DNA of 64,000 nt from Litchfieldella anticariensis FP35 = DSM 16096 (GCF_000409775.1 NZ_KE332393.1:66171-130170), one strand, 5' to 3'. Shown: positions 18,173 through 27,611, counted from the stretch's first letter. Made by a program: numbers and translations. The notes: generated by a model from the letters alone, not told the origin.

Positions 18173-18858
18173 GCCAGCCCCCCTTGCCGAAAGGCGAACA
18201 ACCGACGACCGACCAGCAGGAAGAGCTGACGCATGCCCACCGCCAGCAGTAGATAGACGAGCGTCACCAGCAGATACGCCTCGAAGCTGCGGAAGTTACG
18301 CGACTGGATGAAGTTCGCCGCAAAGGTCAGGTCGAACACCGAGATCTGCGAAACCACCGCCGAACCGAGCATGACGATGATGCATTGGCTGGTCAGCGCG
18401 GGATAGATGCGCGCGAAGGCCGGCACCAGCACCACATGCCGATAACTTTGGAGTTTCGACATGCCCAAGGTGCGGGCCGCCTCGAGTTGCCCCCGTCCGG
18501 TGGCCTCGATCCCGGCACGCAGGATCTCCGCAGTGTACGCCGCCAGGTTCAACGTCATGGCCAGAAATGCCGCGGTGATCGCGTCGATCTTGATGCCGAA
18601 TGCCGGTAGGCCAAAGAAAATGAAGAACAATTGCACGATGAAGGGCGTGTTACGCGTCAGCTCGACATAGCCTCCCAGGATCCGGCGTACCCAGGTGGCG
18701 GCATGCACTTTCAGATACGCCACGACGATGGCCAGCATCAATCCGGAAAGGGTAGTCACCACGGTCAGTACGACCGTGGTGACCAGCCCTCTCGCCAGCT
18801 CACCGGCATAGGGCGACAACGCGAGGAAGTCCAGAGTCAGCCCCATGTTCGACCTCAC
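18169..18858 (-). CDS. ABC transporter permease, polar amino acid family (first)
   Basis: 229 residues with about five membrane segments; begins with LDFLALSPYAGELARGLVTT, typical of His/Glu/Gln permeases, and has the EAA loop IEATGRGQLEAARTLGMS at about 127-144. Overlaps the binding-protein gene and the second permease gene by 4 bases each, so all are translationally coupled. Probably imports a small polar compound together with its partner permease. Confidence 0.9.
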   Translation of the reverse strand: MRSNMGLTLDFLALSPYAGELARGLVTTVVLTVVTTLSGLMLAIVVAYLKVHAATWVRRILGGYVELTRNTPFIVQLFFIFFGLPAFGIKIDAITAAFLAMTLNLAAYTAEILRAGIEATGRGQLEAARTLGMSKLQSYRHVVLVPAFARIYPALTSQCIIVMLGSAVVSQISVFDLTFAANFIQSRNFRSFEAYLLVTLVYLLLAVGMRQLFLLVGRRLFAFRQGGLA

Positions 18859-19682
18859 ATGCCGAAGTTATCGGGCAGGCTGGCATGCAGCCACTTCTGG
18901 GAGAGCGACTCGAGGGTGCCATCATCCAAGGCCTGGGCGACCAGTTCATTGACCTTCGCCATCAGCGCCGGTTCTTCCTTGTTCATGCCGACGTAGCAGG
19001 GAGAGTCTTTGAGCTGATAGATCAAGGTTGGTGCGCGGTCGCTGTAGCGCTCGGCGATCTCGGCGGCCACCAGGTTGCCGGTGGCAATGTAGTCGACTTG
19101 CCCCGAGAGGAAAGCGGCAATGGTGGTGGCATTGTCCTCGAAACGATTGATCGTCGTGTCGGCGGGCGCGATGTCGCTGAGCTCCATGTCCTCGACGGAA
19201 CCCCGGGTCACGCCGATGGTCATGCCAGCGAGCTCGTCCACCGAGCCCAACCGTGCCGCCTCATCCGTGCCGAACAAACCGAGGAAGAAGGGTGCATAGG
19301 CAGAGGAGAAGTCGATCATGGCCTCGCGCTCCGGATTCTTGCCCAGGCTCGAGATCACCAGATCCACTTGGCGGGTCTGCAGGAAGGGAATGCGGTTGGC
19401 ACTGGTCACGGTCACCAATTCCAACTCGACCCCCATCCCCTCGGCCAAGTAGTTTGCCATGTCGATATCGTAACCACGCGGCTGCAGGTCGGTGCCCACC
19501 AAGCCGAATGGCGGGAAATCCTGGGGCACGGCGACTCGTAAGGTGCCGCGCTGTTCGATCTCGGACAAGGCATCGGCCTGGGCCGGCTGACTGACGACAG
19601 TAGCACCCAAGCCCGCCACAGCGAACAGGCCAGCGGCGAGAATCCCTTTCATGCTCTTGAAACCACGATCCAGATATCTCAT
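18855..19682 (-). CDS. Periplasmic solute-binding protein, SBP family 3
   Basis: 275 residues from the ATG at 19682, chosen because AGGAGA lies 6 bases before it. A signal peptide is evident (ILAAGLFAVAGLGATVV, cleavage after PAQA near residue 37). The mature part has the family-3 pattern: LRVAVPQDFPPFG, YDIDMANYLAEGMG, PFLQTRQVDLVISSLG and a C-terminal LSQKWLH. First gene of the transporter operon, downstream of an RpiR-family regulator gene. The setting inside a ureide island makes an N-rich small molecule attractive as ligand, but that is inference. Confidence 0.9.
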   Translation of the reverse strand: MRYLDRGFKSMKGILAAGLFAVAGLGATVVSQPAQADALSEIEQRGTLRVAVPQDFPPFGLVGTDLQPRGYDIDMANYLAEGMGVELELVTVTSANRIPFLQTRQVDLVISSLGKNPEREAMIDFSSAYAPFFLGLFGTDEAARLGSVDELAGMTIGVTRGSVEDMELSDIAPADTTINRFEDNATTIAAFLSGQVDYIATGNLVAAEIAERYSDRAPTLIYQLKDSPCYVGMNKEEPALMAKVNELVAQALDDGTLESLSQKWLHASLPDNFGM

Positions 19683-19744
19683 TGATTGTTCTCCTGGTGG
19701 GATCAACTGCTCTGCTTATATAGCTATAGCTTTATATACGCGAA

Positions 19745-19795
19745 TTGCGAAACTAACGTCTCAACGGTGATACTTGAGAAACTTTCGTTTCACAA
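19745..19795. promoter_or_regulatory. Two tandem GAAAC-N4-GTTTC-type palindromes upstream of the ABC operon
   Basis: The second site (19774-19795) has arms TTGAGAAAC and GTTTCACAA around a 4-base spacer, matching at eight of nine pairs. The first (19745-19762) has TTGCGAAAC, a 4-base spacer and GTCTC, a degraded copy with the same spacing. Centres are 29 bases apart, near three helical turns. They lie 60-115 bases before the binding-protein gene. The adjacent RpiR-family regulator is the likeliest binder; a PsrA-type factor, whose consensus is similar, is an alternative. Confidence 0.5.
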
Positions 19796-19951
19796 TAGAG
19801 CAATGTGCATACCAGAAGATCGAATACGCTTTTCCAATCAACTCATTAGCGAAACACAAATTTCATGTTGTCGTGGCAGGGGGTGGCATCATGGCACCTT
19901 TTTGGGGCGCCAAGGAGGGGAAAGAGATAGGTGGCGCACCATCAAGGGGCA

Positions 19952-20794
19952 TCAAGGAGCCAACTCATCCAATCGTCCATAGAGTTCACTCACCGCATCG
20001 ATGCGGGCACGCCCTTGGGCCAGGCGATGATGCAACAAACCATTGGCCAACAGGCTGATAAGACTCATCGCGCTGGCATAGCTGTCGAAAGCGGAGATGC
20101 TATCGAGCGGGCACTCCAACCGCCAGTCGACCTGCCTTTCGAAACCGGCCGCCGTCGCGTCGGCGATCAGCAATACACGGCAGGGAATGCTATCGAACGC
20201 GCTTACCACATCTTCGAAAATCCGTGGCCGACGCCGGAAACCGAACAGGATCACCAGGTCTTCCTTGCCCAGGCCAATCAGTTCCTCGGCCAGCGACTGG
20301 TTGGGTTCGGGTGCCAACCTGACCTGCTCTCGCGCCTGGATCAACTGCTGCCGGCAATGCATCGCCAGTGGGTAGCTATTGCGAAACCCAACCGTCACGA
20401 CCTGGCGCGCGCCATCCAGACAACGCACGATCTCTTCGAAAACCTGTGGTTCGATACCCGCCAGCACCCGTCGCAGGTTTTCCTCTTCGCGTTGCAGATG
20501 GCGCTTGAAGCGCTCGCCATCACCCGCCATTGCATCGGCATCGGTGACCAGGGGCATGCCGAGACTGCGTAGTTGCCGGGCATGCACCTTCACAGCCTGA
20601 TAATTATCGAAGCCGAGACGCCGAAACAGACGACTGACCGTGGATTTGGAAACCCCGGTTAGCCGCGACAGGTCGGCGGCACTGTACATCGCCAGATCAT
20701 CGAAATGATCGAGGATGAAGGCCGCAACCCGTTGCTCCTGGGTACTCAGCTCGGCGTACTGGGCCGTGATCCGCTGACCGATGTGTGGCGTCAT
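19952..20794 (-). CDS. RpiR-family transcriptional regulator (HTH plus SIS domain)
   Basis: 280 residues from ATG at 20794 (MTPHIGQRIT); a longer frame exists but its extra N terminus does not fit the family. HTH_6 domain with the recognition region LSRLTGVSKSTVSRLFRRLG at about 42-61, and a C-terminal SIS domain (VVTVGFRNSYPLAMHC at about 133-148) that usually binds a phosphosugar or related ligand. It lies upstream of the ABC operon on the same strand with a 269-base gap containing paired palindromes, so it probably controls that transporter. Confidence 0.88.
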   Translation of the reverse strand: MTPHIGQRITAQYAELSTQEQRVAAFILDHFDDLAMYSAADLSRLTGVSKSTVSRLFRRLGFDNYQAVKVHARQLRSLGMPLVTDADAMAGDGERFKRHLQREEENLRRVLAGIEPQVFEEIVRCLDGARQVVTVGFRNSYPLAMHCRQQLIQAREQVRLAPEPNQSLAEELIGLGKEDLVILFGFRRRPRIFEDVVSAFDSIPCRVLLIADATAAGFERQVDWRLECPLDSISAFDSYASAMSLISLLANGLLHHRLAQGRARIDAVSELYGRLDELAP

Positions 20795-20886
20795 GACTAT
20801 CCGTGACGTTGCCAAAAGGGAATTGCGCCATATTTCACACCCGTGCGACCAACCATGCAATCCAAGAAAGGAAGGCAAGGACATGC

Positions 20887-23448
20887 TCAGCCTTCGAGAT
20901 TGAGCGCCTTGGAAGTGGGATAGCCATCACTGAAATTCCGCGGCAATGCAGCGATCTCGGCCTCGGGCATAGGCTTGCTGTAGAGGAACCCTTGTGCCAA
21001 CTGACAGCCGTGGGCCGCCAGGAAGGCTGCCTGCTCGATCGTTTCGACACCTTCCGCCACCACCTGCTGACCGAGGCTGCGCGCGATGGACAAGATGGCT
21101 TTCACGAGTTCAGCCCCGTAATGGTCGGTGATGACGCTTTGTATGAACGAGCGGTCGATCTTCAACGTATCGATGGGGAACCGCGCCAGATAGCTCAGTG
21201 CCGAATAGCCGGTACCGAAATCGTCGATAGCGATGGAAACGCCCATGGACCGAAGTTCCGAAAGTGCATCCAGTGTCTTGCCGTTATCGTCGAGCAGAAG
21301 GCTTTCGGTGATTTCAAGTTCTATCCACTCCGGGCGGCAAGCGGTGTCATTCAGGATATCGGCCACCACCCCAGCCAGATTCTGGGACTGGAACTGTCTG
21401 GCCGATAAATTGATCGCCACCTTGTGAGGAGCCATACCTGCGGCGTTCCATTTTGCGGCCGTCCTGCAGGCCTCGCGCAGCACCCATTGGCCCAGATCGA
21501 CGATCAGCCCGGTATCCTCGGCAATCTGGATGAACTGAGTGGGGGGCACCATGCCAAGCCGCGGATGGCACCATCTCAGCAAGGCTTCCGAACCTACCAT
21601 CGCTCCGTCGTCCAGCGACACCTTGGGCTGGTAATGCAGTTCGAGCTCCATGCGTTCGGCGGCGCGTCGCAGTTCCGATTCCAGGGTCAGGCGCTGTTTG
21701 GCGCTGGCCGTCAGGTCTTTTGAGTAATAACGAAAATTATTGCGTCCACTGCGTTTGGCGAAATACATCGCTGCATCCGCATATTTCACCAGGTCTCCGG
21801 CATCGCTGCTGTCGTCGGGGTAAACCGCGATGCCGATACTGCACGACACAAAGACCTCCCTGCCGTCCAACAGAAAGCATTCTTCGAACTTTCCGAGTAT
21901 CTTGTCGGCGATGCGGGCGAGATCATCGCCATGACGAACTTCCGGCAGCAGGATGGCGAACTCGTCGCCCCCAAAGCGCGCTACGGTGTCGTAGCTGCGC
22001 ACGCATGCACTCAGTCGTGCAGCCGCTTCGCGCAACAACTCATCGCCGACGGCGTGACCCATGGTGTCGTTGACGGCCTTGAATTGATCCATGTCGATCA
22101 GCATCACACCCGCCATCTGGCCATGCCACGAGGCATCGACGATCATCTGCTGCAAGCGGTCGTTGAACAGCGCACGGTTCGGCAGCGACGTGAGCGAGTC
22201 GTAAAAGGCCATCCGATGGATTTTCTGGCGGGAATCGCTCAACTCGGTGATATCGCGCCCTACCATGAGCACGCTTTCCACACTGCCATCTTCAGCGAAT
22301 TCCGGGGTCATACGGACCAGATGACAGAGTTCGCGGCCGCTTCTGTCTTTCCATGTCATCTCGAATTCGCGGCCCTTCGCGGTCTCGAACACCTCACTCA
22401 TGTTCTGTTCGTAGATGGAGGCATATGACCCACCCGGACATTCCGATGGCGTCTTGCCGAGTAATGCAGCCATGTCATCCCCTACCAGCGTCGCAGCGAA
22501 AGCCGGATTGACATACAGGCGCCGCAAGTCACGGTCATAGCGTGCCACCATATCAGGGGAGTGTTCGACCAGGGTACGAAATTCCCGCTCGCGCGCGGCC
22601 AGCGCCGACTGCATCCGTTTGCGCTCAGTAATGTCGCAGCCGACACCGAGCACCCCGGTCATCCTGCCGTGTGCGTTGAATACCGGTACCTTGCGCGTTT
22701 CCAGCAATACAGGCTGGCCGGTGAGGTGATGCGTGATCCATTCCTCGTCGAGACAAAGGCGCCCGGCCTCCATCGCGGCCCGGTCGGACTCGCGACAGCA
22801 AGCGGCCTCTTCGGGCTCGAACAGGTCGTAATCCGTTCCCCCGACGACCTCGGCTTCGCGTTTCCCCACTGCCTGGGCAAACGCCTGGTTGCAAAACAGG
22901 AAGATGCCCTCGACATCCTTCAACCACACCATGTCGGGAATGGCCTGAACCACACTGAGCAGACGTGTGCGCGTCTCGTCGAGGGCGTGTTCCACCTGCT
23001 TGCGCTCGGTGATGTCGCGCGACAACACCAGGAAGGTGTCGGCGGACGGCGTGCTGCCGGGCTTCTTCGCCAGCGAGTGCTCAAACCAGAGGCACTCGCC
23101 GTCCGGCAGGGGGATGCTGAAGATATTGCCGTAAGTCACCCCTTTCTCGTCGGCCTCGGCGATGGCCTTCAGCGCGTCGACAGCTTGTTCGGGTGGCAGT
23201 ACTTCGTGGACCGTCCTGCCCAGCAGTTCTTCCTTCGGCGCCGCCAGCATGTCGGGGTTCTTCGTCCAGACATTCAGGTATGTTCCGTCTCGGTCCACCT
23301 CGAATAGCACGTCGGGGATGGCGTTGATGATCCCCTCCACCAGCTCGAGCGCCTCCCTGAGATCCCTTTCCCGATATTTGCACTCAGTGAGATCCGCCAT
23401 CTCAGCGGAGCGCTGCAAGGGCCTGTCGTTGTCATTGGATCGAGTCAT
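20887..23448 (-). CDS. PAS-GGDEF-EAL protein, cyclic-di-GMP turnover
   Basis: 853 residues, no membrane helix. Three PAS domains (about 35-150, 160-280, 285-410), each ending in an RDITER-like stretch, then GGDEF (RFGGDEFAI at about 490-498) and EAL (SEALLRW at about 618-624, with NLSARQ, ELEITES, DDFGTGYSAL and a late KIDRSF). Both catalytic motifs look intact, so it could make and degrade cyclic-di-GMP, with PAS input. It follows the chemoreceptor gene by 16 bases and is probably cotranscribed, coupling chemotaxis and second-messenger output. Confidence 0.93.
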   Translation of the reverse strand: MTRSNDNDRPLQRSAEMADLTECKYRERDLREALELVEGIINAIPDVLFEVDRDGTYLNVWTKNPDMLAAPKEELLGRTVHEVLPPEQAVDALKAIAEADEKGVTYGNIFSIPLPDGECLWFEHSLAKKPGSTPSADTFLVLSRDITERKQVEHALDETRTRLLSVVQAIPDMVWLKDVEGIFLFCNQAFAQAVGKREAEVVGGTDYDLFEPEEAACCRESDRAAMEAGRLCLDEEWITHHLTGQPVLLETRKVPVFNAHGRMTGVLGVGCDITERKRMQSALAAREREFRTLVEHSPDMVARYDRDLRRLYVNPAFAATLVGDDMAALLGKTPSECPGGSYASIYEQNMSEVFETAKGREFEMTWKDRSGRELCHLVRMTPEFAEDGSVESVLMVGRDITELSDSRQKIHRMAFYDSLTSLPNRALFNDRLQQMIVDASWHGQMAGVMLIDMDQFKAVNDTMGHAVGDELLREAAARLSACVRSYDTVARFGGDEFAILLPEVRHGDDLARIADKILGKFEECFLLDGREVFVSCSIGIAVYPDDSSDAGDLVKYADAAMYFAKRSGRNNFRYYSKDLTASAKQRLTLESELRRAAERMELELHYQPKVSLDDGAMVGSEALLRWCHPRLGMVPPTQFIQIAEDTGLIVDLGQWVLREACRTAAKWNAAGMAPHKVAINLSARQFQSQNLAGVVADILNDTACRPEWIELEITESLLLDDNGKTLDALSELRSMGVSIAIDDFGTGYSALSYLARFPIDTLKIDRSFIQSVITDHYGAELVKAILSIARSLGQQVVAEGVETIEQAAFLAAHGCQLAQGFLYSKPMPEAEIAALPRNFSDGYPTSKALNLEG

Positions 23449-23464
23449 GTGGTTCGCCGTTTCC

Positions 23465-25177
23465 TTAGAATTCCAGCCACTCGTCCTCGGCAGGAGTCTT
23501 CGTGGTGGTTCCGGACGCAGACGGCAATGCAGCGGAGCGGAATGCCGAAGATGGCGCCTTCTCGTTGGAGCTTGGCCGGTCTTGCGTTATCGCCGGCTGG
23601 GAAGCCCCCCGCCTGGCCCGCACTTCGTGTTCATTCAAGCGAAATACCGCCACGGCCTGCTCCAGTTGCTGTGCCTGCTTCTCCAGGGTGGTGGCAGCAG
23701 CAGCCGCTTCTTGAACCAAGGCGGTATTCTGCTGCGTCACCCCATCCATCTGACTCACGGCCTGGTTCACCTGGTCGATGCCATCGCTCTGCTCCTGTGA
23801 CGCGGAGGAAATCTCATCCATGATGTCGGTGACACGCTTGACCGCCGTGACGATCTCTTGCATGGTCTTGCCGGCATCCTCCACCAGCGCGGAACCTCGG
23901 CTGACCTGCCCCACGGAGTGCTCGATCAGTTGCTTGATCTCACTGGCGGCCGCCGCCGAGCGCCCGGCGAGGTTACGGACTTCTCCCGCCACCACGGCGA
24001 AGCCTCGACCTTGATCTCCAGCCCGGGCGGCTTCCACGGAAGCGTTGAGCGCCAGGATGTTGGTTTGAAAGGCAATCGAGTCGATCAGGCCGGTGATGTC
24101 GGCGACTTTCCGCGATTCCTCGGAAATGTCCTGCATGGTGGCGACCACCTGCTGCACCACCTCGCCGCCATGCTCGGCAGTGCTTGAGGCCTCCTGGGCC
24201 AGCCCGCTGGCTTGCAAGGCATTGTCGGCATTCTGCTTCACGGTGGCGGTCAACTGCTCCATGCTCGCCGCCGTCTCCTCGAGCGACGCCGCCTGCTGAT
24301 CGGTGCGTAAGGAAAGATCGGCATTGCCACTGGCGATGTCCTGGCTGCCCACCAGGATCGCGCCACTGCCCTCGCGCACCGAGCCGATCATATCGACCAT
24401 CCTCAGTCGCATCTGGCACAAAGCATTGAGCAACTTGCCAATTTCGTTCTCGCTGGTGGTGAGGATCTTGTGCGACAGATCGCCTTCGGCCATGCGATTC
24501 ACCATGGCGACGGCCTGCGCAACCGGCTGAATGACGACTCTTCTCAGCCCCACATAGAGCAGTACCAATACCAGTGCAGTCAACGCGATCACGCCGAGGT
24601 CTATCCAGGCGTAAAGTTCGCTTCGAGAGGCATGTTGACGCATCAGTTCCCGAGACTGGGACTTCAGGTATTCGGTAAAATCACGACCGCTGACGGCAAG
24701 GATATTCGCCACGGCACTCACTTCATCTCTCAACACCATGAAGTTGGCAGAATCGCTCTGATCCAGCGCCTCCCGCTGACGCTCCAACAGTGATAGCATC
24801 CTTGCATAGTCGGCCCTCATCTCTTCTCTCAGGCGCTCCCCTTGCCCCGTTTCCAGGGGGGTGGCCATCAGCGCGTCGATGCTTGCCTGCGCCTTATCGA
24901 TAGTGCCCTCGAAGGCCTCCAGTTGCCGGTCCGCTTCCAGCGAGCGACCTTCCTCGCGGTAATGGGAAGCGGCGTCCAGGTGCCCCCGCGCCTCCAGGAA
25001 GAGACTCCCCGTCATGAAATTCTTCTCTTGCAGCAGGTGGCTGGCATGGAGGCCTGCCTGCGTTGCTCTGGCATCGCGATCATTGATGAATGCCAGCGTG
25101 AAAATGATGCCCACGAACAGAGCGAAACAGGTGAGAACGGCGATCACGGCCGTGTGGAGACTTATTCGGCGCAGCAT
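23465..25177 (-). CDS. Methyl-accepting chemotaxis protein
   Basis: 570 residues from the ATG at 25177 ([11 protein letters not shown]); the open frame extends upstream without family support. TM1 at about 10-32, a four-helix-bundle periplasmic sensor to about 185, TM2 at about 187-208, HAMP to about 262, then the signalling domain with the hairpin tip [20 protein letters not shown]. The C terminus ends DEWLEF, fitting the aromatic-x-x-aromatic CheR/CheB tether. A strong sigma-28-type promoter lies 39 bases before the start. Ligand unknown; location suggests a purine or ureide, which is inference. Confidence 0.93.
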   Translation of the reverse strand: MLRRISLHTAVIAVLTCFALFVGIIFTLAFINDRDARATQAGLHASHLLQEKNFMTGSLFLEARGHLDAASHYREEGRSLEADRQLEAFEGTIDKAQASIDALMATPLETGQGERLREEMRADYARMLSLLERQREALDQSDSANFMVLRDEVSAVANILAVSGRDFTEYLKSQSRELMRQHASRSELYAWIDLGVIALTALVLVLLYVGLRRVVIQPVAQAVAMVNRMAEGDLSHKILTTSENEIGKLLNALCQMRLRMVDMIGSVREGSGAILVGSQDIASGNADLSLRTDQQAASLEETAASMEQLTATVKQNADNALQASGLAQEASSTAEHGGEVVQQVVATMQDISEESRKVADITGLIDSIAFQTNILALNASVEAARAGDQGRGFAVVAGEVRNLAGRSAAAASEIKQLIEHSVGQVSRGSALVEDAGKTMQEIVTAVKRVTDIMDEISSASQEQSDGIDQVNQAVSQMDGVTQQNTALVQEAAAAATTLEKQAQQLEQAVAVFRLNEHEVRARRGASQPAITQDRPSSNEKAPSSAFRSAALPSASGTTTKTPAEDEWLEF

Positions 25178-25215
25178 GTTGCATGTCCCTATGGGTGAAT
25201 GGAACCACACATGGA

Positions 25216-25242
25216 TTCTCGGCCGTAAGGGATGATTCTTGA
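25216..25242 (-). promoter_or_regulatory. Sigma-28 (FliA) type promoter of the chemoreceptor operon
   Basis: On the minus strand TCAA, 15 bases, then GCCGAGAA, against the consensus TAAA-N15-GCCGATAA: 10 of 12 positions with exact spacing. It ends 39 bases upstream of the chemoreceptor ATG. This would place the receptor and the GGDEF-EAL gene in the flagellar/chemotaxis regulon. Confidence 0.65.
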
Positions 25243-25365
25243 GCGTTATGGGAAGGTGTGTAGCGCGAAACGGATAGTCGCCCCCAGTCCTCAACGGAAA
25301 CTGGATAGTGTTTTCACAGCGGCCTCGTCTCGGGGAGAAGTTCGGACTCCATGACATGCCAAAGC

Positions 25366-25393
25366 GCCACACCCCAGCCGGCTGGAATGTGGC
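25366..25393. terminator. Hairpin after puuE
   Basis: GCCACA and CCAGC pair with GCTGG and TGTGGC around a 2-base loop, interrupted only by a CC/AA internal mismatch. It lies 35 bases after the puuE stop. No T tract follows on the minus strand, so it is a probable but not canonical transcription end or mRNA-stabilising stem. Confidence 0.45.
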
Positions 25394-25427
25394 ACTCAGG
25401 GATAGTTAAAATGTTTTTGTAGCAGTT

Positions 25428-26369
25428 TCAGCGCACCATTGGAGCGGGATGGTGCTCGATCCAGTGACGGGCGATGTCCACTCGACGCGTGACCCACACC
25501 CGATCGTGAGCCTCGATGTGATCGAGGAAACGTTGTAGACCACGGAAGCGGCCAGGGCGACCGATCAGGCGGCAGTGCAAGCCGATGGAGAGCATCTTGG
25601 GTGACTCTTCGCCTTCGGCATACAGCACGTCGAAGGCGTCGCGCAGATAGGTGAAGAAGTGCTCGCCGGTGTTGAAGCCTTGCGGCGTGGCAAAGCGCAT
25701 GTCGTTGGTGTCCAGCGTGTAGGGCACCACCAGATGAGCTTGCTCTTCGCCCTGGCTGTCGCGTTCGCGAGTCCAGAACGGCAGATCGTCGCCGTAGTAG
25801 TCGCTGTCATAGAGGAAGGAGCCTTCGTCCAGTACCAGGCGCCGCGTATTGGGACTGTCACGGCCGGTATACCAGCCCAGCGGTTTTTCCCCATAGAGTC
25901 TCTGGAAAATCTCGATAGCGCGCTGCATGTGTTCGCGCTCGATGTTCTCTGACATCCCCTGATAGTGGATCCAACGCCAGCCGTGACAGGCGATCTCATG
26001 CCCCAGCTCCTTGAAAGCAAGGGCTAGCTCAGGGTGACGCTCCAGGGCCATGGCCACCCCGAACACCGTCAACGGCAAACCGCGACGCTCGAACTCACGG
26101 AGCACGCGCCACACACCGGCACGAGAGCCGTATTCGTAGATCGACTCCATGCTCATGTGACGTTCTGGGTAAGCCTCGGCACCAACGATCTCAGAAAGAA
26201 ATTTCTCGGAATGGCTATCACCGTGAAGCACGCAGTTTTCACCGCCTTCCTCATAATTGAGGACGAACTGAACGGCAATGCGAGCCCGACCCGGCCAGTT
26301 GACTTGTGGTGGAGTGCGACCGTAGCCGATCAGGTCACGGGGATAGGTATCGTTGGGTATCGAGCTCAT
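25428..26369 (-). CDS. puuE: Allantoinase, PuuE type (metal-independent polysaccharide-deacetylase fold)
   Basis: 313 residues, normal for PuuE. Opens the allantoin ring to allantoate. Seen: N-terminal PRDLIGYGRTPPQVNWPG, VQFVLNYEEGGENCVLHGD at about 33-51, CHGWRWIHYQGM at about 133-144, GWYTGRDSPNTRRLV and late SIGLHCRLIGRPGR. It belongs to the NodB-like family, unlike the amidohydrolase AllB of E. coli. Transcribed away from the racemase gene across a 480-base A+T-rich divergent control region containing three TTGTATACAA-like sites. Confidence 0.93.
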   Translation of the reverse strand: MSSIPNDTYPRDLIGYGRTPPQVNWPGRARIAVQFVLNYEEGGENCVLHGDSHSEKFLSEIVGAEAYPERHMSMESIYEYGSRAGVWRVLREFERRGLPLTVFGVAMALERHPELALAFKELGHEIACHGWRWIHYQGMSENIEREHMQRAIEIFQRLYGEKPLGWYTGRDSPNTRRLVLDEGSFLYDSDYYGDDLPFWTRERDSQGEEQAHLVVPYTLDTNDMRFATPQGFNTGEHFFTYLRDAFDVLYAEGEESPKMLSIGLHCRLIGRPGRFRGLQRFLDHIEAHDRVWVTRRVDIARHWIEHHPAPMVR

Positions 26370-26426
26370 GGCGGCATCCTTTTTGTTTTCTCATGACTTG
26401 TTTCTCGTGGCCAAACAGCCATCACT

Positions 26427-26436
26427 ATGTATACAA
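26427..26436. promoter_or_regulatory. TTGTATACAA-like operator near puuE
   Basis: ATGTATACAA, nine of ten matches to the recurrent palindrome, about 58 bases upstream of the puuE start. Candidate GntR/FCD regulator site. Confidence 0.55.
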
Positions 26437-26600
26437 AGAAAAGATAGGGTGTATCCACTCTTTGTGCAAGCCAGAGCAACGGAAACCAGACAGTCTCCAC
26501 GTCAATTTCCTTTCCTAGCATCGTTGACTGCAGGCTGCAGCCGCATGAGAAAGCGGTTTTTTACCTCTCCCACCGCAGCTCAGCATGGCGCACCTCAATA

Positions 26601-26610
26601 ATGTATACAA
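26601..26610. promoter_or_regulatory. TTGTATACAA-like operator, middle of the puuE-racemase region
   Basis: ATGTATACAA, identical to the site at 26427 and 174 bases from it. A second copy in the same divergent region would allow cooperative or looping control. Confidence 0.55.
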
Positions 26611-26787
26611 AAATACAAGAATATTGGCGACATAATGATTTGAAAAGTAGCGGCAATAGTGTGCTACATGTCGACCAATCGCTTACCGTATTACATAGAG
26701 CAATATATCCATCTGATTTTTATAGACAAATATTCAATTCCATAAAATATCATTTCGGACTTGCGTCGATCATTGCCATCGCCTATT

Positions 26788-26797
26788 TTGTGTACAA
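26788..26797. promoter_or_regulatory. TTGTATACAA-like operator upstream of the racemase gene
   Basis: TTGTGTACAA, nine of ten matches, about 56 bases before the racemase start; the immediate context TTTGTGTACAAA is a near-complete 12-base palindrome. Confidence 0.5.
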
Positions 26798-26852
26798 AGA
26801 CAATTTTTTTTGTTCACAACAATAAATCAACATATCAGGAGCACAACAGGCG

Positions 26853-27611
26853 ATGCATATCCGCGTCATCAACCCCAACACCACTACCGACATGACGTCG
26901 GCAATCGGTGAAGCGGCCCGCCTCATTGCCGCCCCCGGCACGCATGTCACCACCACCCAGCCAGCTCACGGTCCTGTTTCCATCGAAAGCCACTTCGACG
27001 AAGCGATCAGCGCCGTGGGGGTACTGGAAGAAGTTCTGACCGGTGAACGCGAACAGGTCGATGCCTATGTCATCGCCTGCTTCGGCGATCCCGGCCTGCA
27101 GGCAGCGCGAGAACTGACGCGCGCCCCAGTGATCGGTATCGCTGAGGCAGCCTTCCACATGGCCAGCTTGATCAGCACCCGTTTCTCGATCGTCACCACT
27201 CTGGGGCGCACCGGCATCATCGCCGAGCATCTGCTGGATCAATACGGTTTTCGTCATCATTGCCGGCGAGTCCGCGCCGCTGAAATCCCGGTACTCGATC
27301 TTGAAGAAAACGCCGACGCGGCGCTGGATCGCGTGATTACCGAGTGCCAGCGCGCCAAGGAGGAGGACAATATCGGCGCCATCGTGCTGGGTTGCGGAGG
27401 CATGGCCAAGCTGACCGGCCAGATTCGTGACGCCGTAGGACTACCCGTGGTCGAGGGCGTCACTGCAGCCGTCAAGCTAGCCGAAGCACTAGCCGGTCTC
27501 GGCCTGCAGACCAGCAAGCACGGCGACCTGGCCTTCCCTCGGCCGAAATCCTTCGTCGGGCGTTACGAGCATTTGTCGTACCTCGACCTCCAGTCCAAGG
27601 ATAGGGGGTAA
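26853..27611 (+). CDS. hpxA: Allantoin racemase (Asp/Glu/hydantoin racemase family)
   Basis: 252 residues, typical of HpxA-type racemases. Interconverts (R)- and (S)-allantoin so that all allantoin can enter stereospecific steps. Seen: RVINPNTTTDMT at 4-15, first catalytic cysteine in YVIACFGDPGLQAAREL (about residue 75) and the second in IVLGCGGMAKL (about residue 182). AGGAG lies about 10 bases before the ATG. Upstream of two NCS1 transporter genes and divergent from puuE, which supports allantoin over generic hydantoin as substrate. Confidence 0.9.
   Translation: MHIRVINPNTTTDMTSAIGEAARLIAAPGTHVTTTQPAHGPVSIESHFDEAISAVGVLEEVLTGEREQVDAYVIACFGDPGLQAARELTRAPVIGIAEAAFHMASLISTRFSIVTTLGRTGIIAEHLLDQYGFRHHCRRVRAAEIPVLDLEENADAALDRVITECQRAKEEDNIGAIVLGCGGMAKLTGQIRDAVGLPVVEGVTAAVKLAEALAGLGLQTSKHGDLAFPRPKSFVGRYEHLSYLDLQSKDRG

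Larger units (their letters stand above)
26370..26852. other. Divergent control region between puuE and the allantoin racemase gene
   Basis: A 483-base A+T-rich region separating divergently transcribed allantoin genes. It holds three TTGTATACAA-like palindromes (26427, 26601, 26788) and AGGAG before the racemase start. Short open frames inside show no family resemblance. Promoters for both directions must be here; no single clear sigma-70 pair stands out by eye. Confidence 0.6.

Noticed and set aside
26601-26825. 74-codon open frame in the puuE-racemase control region
   Set aside because: Begins inside an operator-like palindrome, lacks a ribosome site and has no family resemblance.
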